Assembly: GCA_017510425.1 (NCBI GenBank)
Contig: JAFWNJ010000014.1
Span: 37,304-101,303 of the forward strand
DNA: 64,000 bases
Source of the DNA: Candidatus Saccharimonadota bacterium
GTDB taxonomy: Bacteria; Patescibacteriota; Saccharimonadia; Saccharimonadales; Saccharimonadaceae
Direction: 5' to 3'
Shown here one piece after another: positions 62,112-64,000 of this stretch (positions within the stretch are counted from its first letter, which is position 1; each line of letters opens with the position of its first letter). The notes under the pieces are model-generated. The model saw nothing but the letters and a program-made list of their open reading frames with translations. It was not told where the DNA came from and did no database searches. A program made the translations under genes and the position numbers.

Positions 62112-62804
62112 ATGGCGAAGCTTTATTTCCGTTACGGTGCGATGGGCTGTGGCAAGACTATGCAGCTGCTCCAAGTCGCATTTAATTACGAAGAGCGCGG
62201 ACATAAGGTCTGCGTGATAAAACCAAAGACCGACACCAAGCACGGCACCAAGCTATACACTCGCATTGGGCCTGAACGCGAGACGGACGTTTGTTTCGAT
62301 CGTACCACCAATCTTTTCGACACCATTTCCGAAAAATATAACGACGTTCACTGTGTCCTGGTCGACGAGGCGCAGTTCCTAACTCCTACCCAGGTCGACC
62401 AGCTAATGGACATCACGATTAAGCTTAACATTCCCGTCATGTGCTATGGACTGCGCCTGAATTTCCGTCGCGATGACAGCGGCTTCGAAGGCGCCACGCG
62501 CCTGCTTCAAATCGCTCACGATATTGAAGAGATCAAAACTATCTGCGAATGCGGCCACAAAGCCACCTACAATGCACGGTTTCTAAACGGCAAGCTAGTC
62601 GCTGATGGCCCCGACATCCTAATCGACGACGGCAAAAGCAAGATTGAATATCGCGCCCTCTGCCCCGCATGTTATAGTAAATATTTACATGGACGGGTGA
62701 CGTCTTTGAAGGGGGTCCCCCGCGAGAGCCGAGCGGGGGATGAGAAGACGGCAGGACCCGTCCAGAGAAAGAAATTAGCAAGAACCATCAAGAGGAGCAA
62801 ATAA
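62112..62804 (+). CDS. tdk: Thymidine kinase (type II) with insertion near its C-terminus
   Basis: 230 aa from ATG 62112. RYGAMGCGKTMQLL Walker A, VLVDEAQFLTPTQVDQL, Zn pair CECGHKATYNARF and CPACYSKY, then after YLHG an extra tail RVTSLKGVPRESRAGDEKTA encoded by a palindromic element. Phosphorylates thymidine. tmk follows immediately (1-bp overlap), so dTMP to dTDP is coupled. Confidence 0.93.
   Translation: MAKLYFRYGAMGCGKTMQLLQVAFNYEERGHKVCVIKPKTDTKHGTKLYTRIGPERETDVCFDRTTNLFDTISEKYNDVHCVLVDEAQFLTPTQVDQLMDITIKLNIPVMCYGLRLNFRRDDSGFEGATRLLQIAHDIEEIKTICECGHKATYNARFLNGKLVADGPDILIDDGKSKIEYRALCPACYSKYLHGRVTSLKGVPRESRAGDEKTAGPVQRKKLARTIKRSK
62691..62763. repeat. Palindromic element 8, in frame near the tdk end
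   Basis: GGACGGG / CCCGTCC, internal loop TGA/GCAGGA, then CGTCTT/AAGACG and a GC hairpin CCCCCGC/GCGGGGG. Loop GCA-bulge as at 34318. Confidence 0.7.
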
Positions 62805-63412
62805 TGTATATTGTCATCGAAGGCCAAGACGGCACTGGTAAATCCACTCAGGCCGAGCTATTAAAAAACCATTTCGAATCCCAGGGCAAGACGGTCGTCA
62901 TGCTTGAGGAGCCTGACGGCGATCTTCCTCAGGCGCACGATTTGCACGATATGATTCTTACTCGTGGCTATGACCTAGAGCCAATCACGAATGTTCTTTT
63001 GTTTACCGCTGCCCGAGTCGAACTTTGGAAGAAGATTGCCGAGCCGGCTCTAAAAGAAGGCGGTATTGTGATTTCTGCTCGCAATTATTGGTCCACTCTT
63101 GCCTATCAGGGCTACGGCGAAGGCGTATCACGCAGTAAAATCATCCGCCTCACTAAAGAAATGTTGCCCGAAAAATACGTCCACCCAGACTATGGATTTA
63201 TCTTAATCGTTTCAGACGAAGTCCGCCTAGCCCGCCAAAAAAATCGTGGCAAAGCCACCGAAACCTTCGAAAAAAAGCCCAACACCTTCCAACAAAAAGT
63301 CAACGCCGCCTACCCTCACATCGCCAAAGAGTTTGGCCTTACCCTCATCGACGCCTCCGCCACCATCGAAGAAATATTCGCCAAACTCCAAGCTATCATC
63401 GAACATGATTAA
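62804..63412 (+). CDS. tmk: Thymidylate kinase
   Basis: 202 aa. IEGQDGTGKSTQAELL P-loop, EEPDGD after, and the LID region RQKNRGKATETFEK. Phosphorylates dTMP. Starts on the last base of tdk. Confidence 0.95.
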   Translation: MYIVIEGQDGTGKSTQAELLKNHFESQGKTVVMLEEPDGDLPQAHDLHDMILTRGYDLEPITNVLLFTAARVELWKKIAEPALKEGGIVISARNYWSTLAYQGYGEGVSRSKIIRLTKEMLPEKYVHPDYGFILIVSDEVRLARQKNRGKATETFEKKPNTFQQKVNAAYPHIAKEFGLTLIDASATIEEIFAKLQAIIEHD

Positions 63413-63452
63413 ACTATAATATTGAGCGCTAAGTATAAACGAATTAAATTGG

Positions 63453-63481
63453 TTGAAAAACTATTATTCATATGCTACAGT
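63453..63481 (+). promoter_or_regulatory. Promoter of the second CdiA-CT-like gene
   Basis: TTGAAA, 17 bp, TACAGT, then 7 nt to ATG 63489; leaderless. Confidence 0.6.
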
Positions 63482-63488
63482 ATGCGCC

Positions 63489-63908
63489 ATGAAGCCAAAA
63501 TACAGAGTAATTGTAAAAACCTTGCCTCAGGACGCACCAAAAGATTTCGAGATGTCTGCGGCGTTAATTGTGGCGAATCACTTTAAAACAGACATTGTCT
63601 TTTTAAGGCCAGGGCCTATGAAAACACCAGATTTATTAATCAACAAAGAAATATGGGAGCTCAAAAGTCCGAAAGGTAACAGTAAAAACACGATGCGTAA
63701 TAATATCAAAGGAGCAAGAAAGCAATCGACTAACATTGTAGTAGATCTAAGAAGATGTAAAATGAACAAACAAAAAGCCATTTCTAGGATTAGGGATGTA
63801 TATAAAAAACGTAAAAGAAAAGCAGGTAAGTATTACGTCATTTTAAAAAACGGTAAAATCCTGCATAAGTTCAGACACATATTAGACTTTCCAGCTACTA
63901 ATCAATAA
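63489..63908 (+). CDS. Second stand-alone CdiA-CT-like nuclease
   Basis: 139 aa from ATG 63489. Motif order as for 2778: SAALIVANHFKTDIVFLRPG, TPDLLINKEIWELKSP (D, E-x-K), NTMRNNIKGARKQSTNIVVD and a basic C-terminus. Preferred start follows a promoter 7 nt upstream; an earlier ATG would fall in the -35 box. Followed after 19 bp by another ORF running off the window. Confidence 0.65.
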   Translation: MKPKYRVIVKTLPQDAPKDFEMSAALIVANHFKTDIVFLRPGPMKTPDLLINKEIWELKSPKGNSKNTMRNNIKGARKQSTNIVVDLRRCKMNKQKAISRIRDVYKKRKRKAGKYYVILKNGKILHKFRHILDFPATNQ

Positions 63909-63927
63909 TACTGGAGGAGCCTAATAA

Positions 63928-64000
63928 ATGGTTACCAAGAATCAACAAAAAGGGTATATTAATGTTATGAAATACCACAATAATATACCCATATCTATTA
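63928..64000 (+). CDS. Possible downstream gene (immunity?), 5' end only
   Basis: ATG 63928, 7 nt after GGAGGAGC, opens a frame MVTKNQQKGYINVMKYHNNI running off the right edge. It sits where an immunity gene would follow a CdiA-CT-type toxin. A perfect GGGTATATTA/TAATATACCC inverted repeat (63951-63990) lies inside it, so it could also be a short ORF over a terminator. Confidence 0.35.
   Translation, partial: MVTKNQQKGYINVMKYHNNIPISI

Noticed and set aside
33097..62763. Palindromic elements as REP/BIME or plain terminators
   Set aside because: They lie inside genes with open frames and matched host arms; only the hairpin at 34318 is intergenic.

Overview
The window looks like chromosome of a Candidatus Saccharibacteria (TM7) / Patescibacteria relative. 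This is inferred from gene content, not from a marker search. Pointers are very compact, heavily overlapping housekeeping genes, shortened housekeeping enzymes (UvrC without its Fe-S cysteines and helix-hairpin-helix end, AlaRS without its C-Ala domain), a RuvX-MltG fusion, a baseplate-J-like membrane protein common in these lineages, and three large secreted paralogues. TGA is used as stop (for example enolase and the ATGA gene overlaps), so the code is standard. No rRNA genes or CRISPR array are visible; two tRNA-Leu genes are.

Layout. 1-3.4 kb: secreted/membrane proteins, an IS481-family insertion sequence with a 16-bp direct repeat, a stand-alone CdiA-CT-like nuclease, tRNA-Leu(GAG). 3.4-8 kb: anchored peptide-binding protein, secG, short uvrC, membrane protein with a D/W-rich tail. 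8-13.1 kb: enolase, a LOG-family protein, and a gap-rpiB-rpe-pfkB-family operon. 13.2-17.9 kb: PemK/MazF-like toxin, rpsL-rpsG with a structured leader, trigger factor, FAD oxidoreductase. 18-23.2 kb: small conserved and unknown genes, GH25 lysozyme, HAM1-like pyrophosphatase. 23.4-28.4 kb: candidate sRNA, then a 4.6-kb defence cassette (two DNA methyltransferases, a probable restriction endonuclease, a Shedu SduA nuclease) bounded by 203-bp near-perfect inverted repeats and lying beside tRNA-Leu(TAG). 28.5-43.6 kb: LPXTG protein, rsmD-recG-trmD, candidate sRNA, obgE, LysM-CHAP, RuvX-MltG, a two-component system, rluB-like, ftsA/pilM-like. 43.7-50.5 kb: alaS, mnmA, cysteine desulfurase, tatD. 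50.6-60.7 kb: three Fib_succ_major-type surface proteins, a frameshifted DUF4143 ATPase, typA. 60.7-64 kb: dCMP deaminase, ung, tdk, tmk and a second CdiA-CT-like nuclease with the start of a possible immunity gene at the right edge.

Two signals stand out. First, a family of palindromic elements is inserted in frame inside housekeeping genes (obgE twice, mnmA twice, alaS, typA, tatD, tdk, cysteine desulfurase). The elements have GC-rich cores; seven are shared or similar, and two to three form a separate subfamily. Their outer arms are gene-specific, and in obgE and alaS one arm is an inverted copy of conserved host coding sequence. Second, the inverted-repeat-bounded RM + Shedu cassette. In addition, at least 18 genes carry a perfect TATAAT box ending only 6-8 nt before the start codon, which implies widespread leaderless mRNAs.

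All calls come from reading the sequence and supplied translations; no database search was run.
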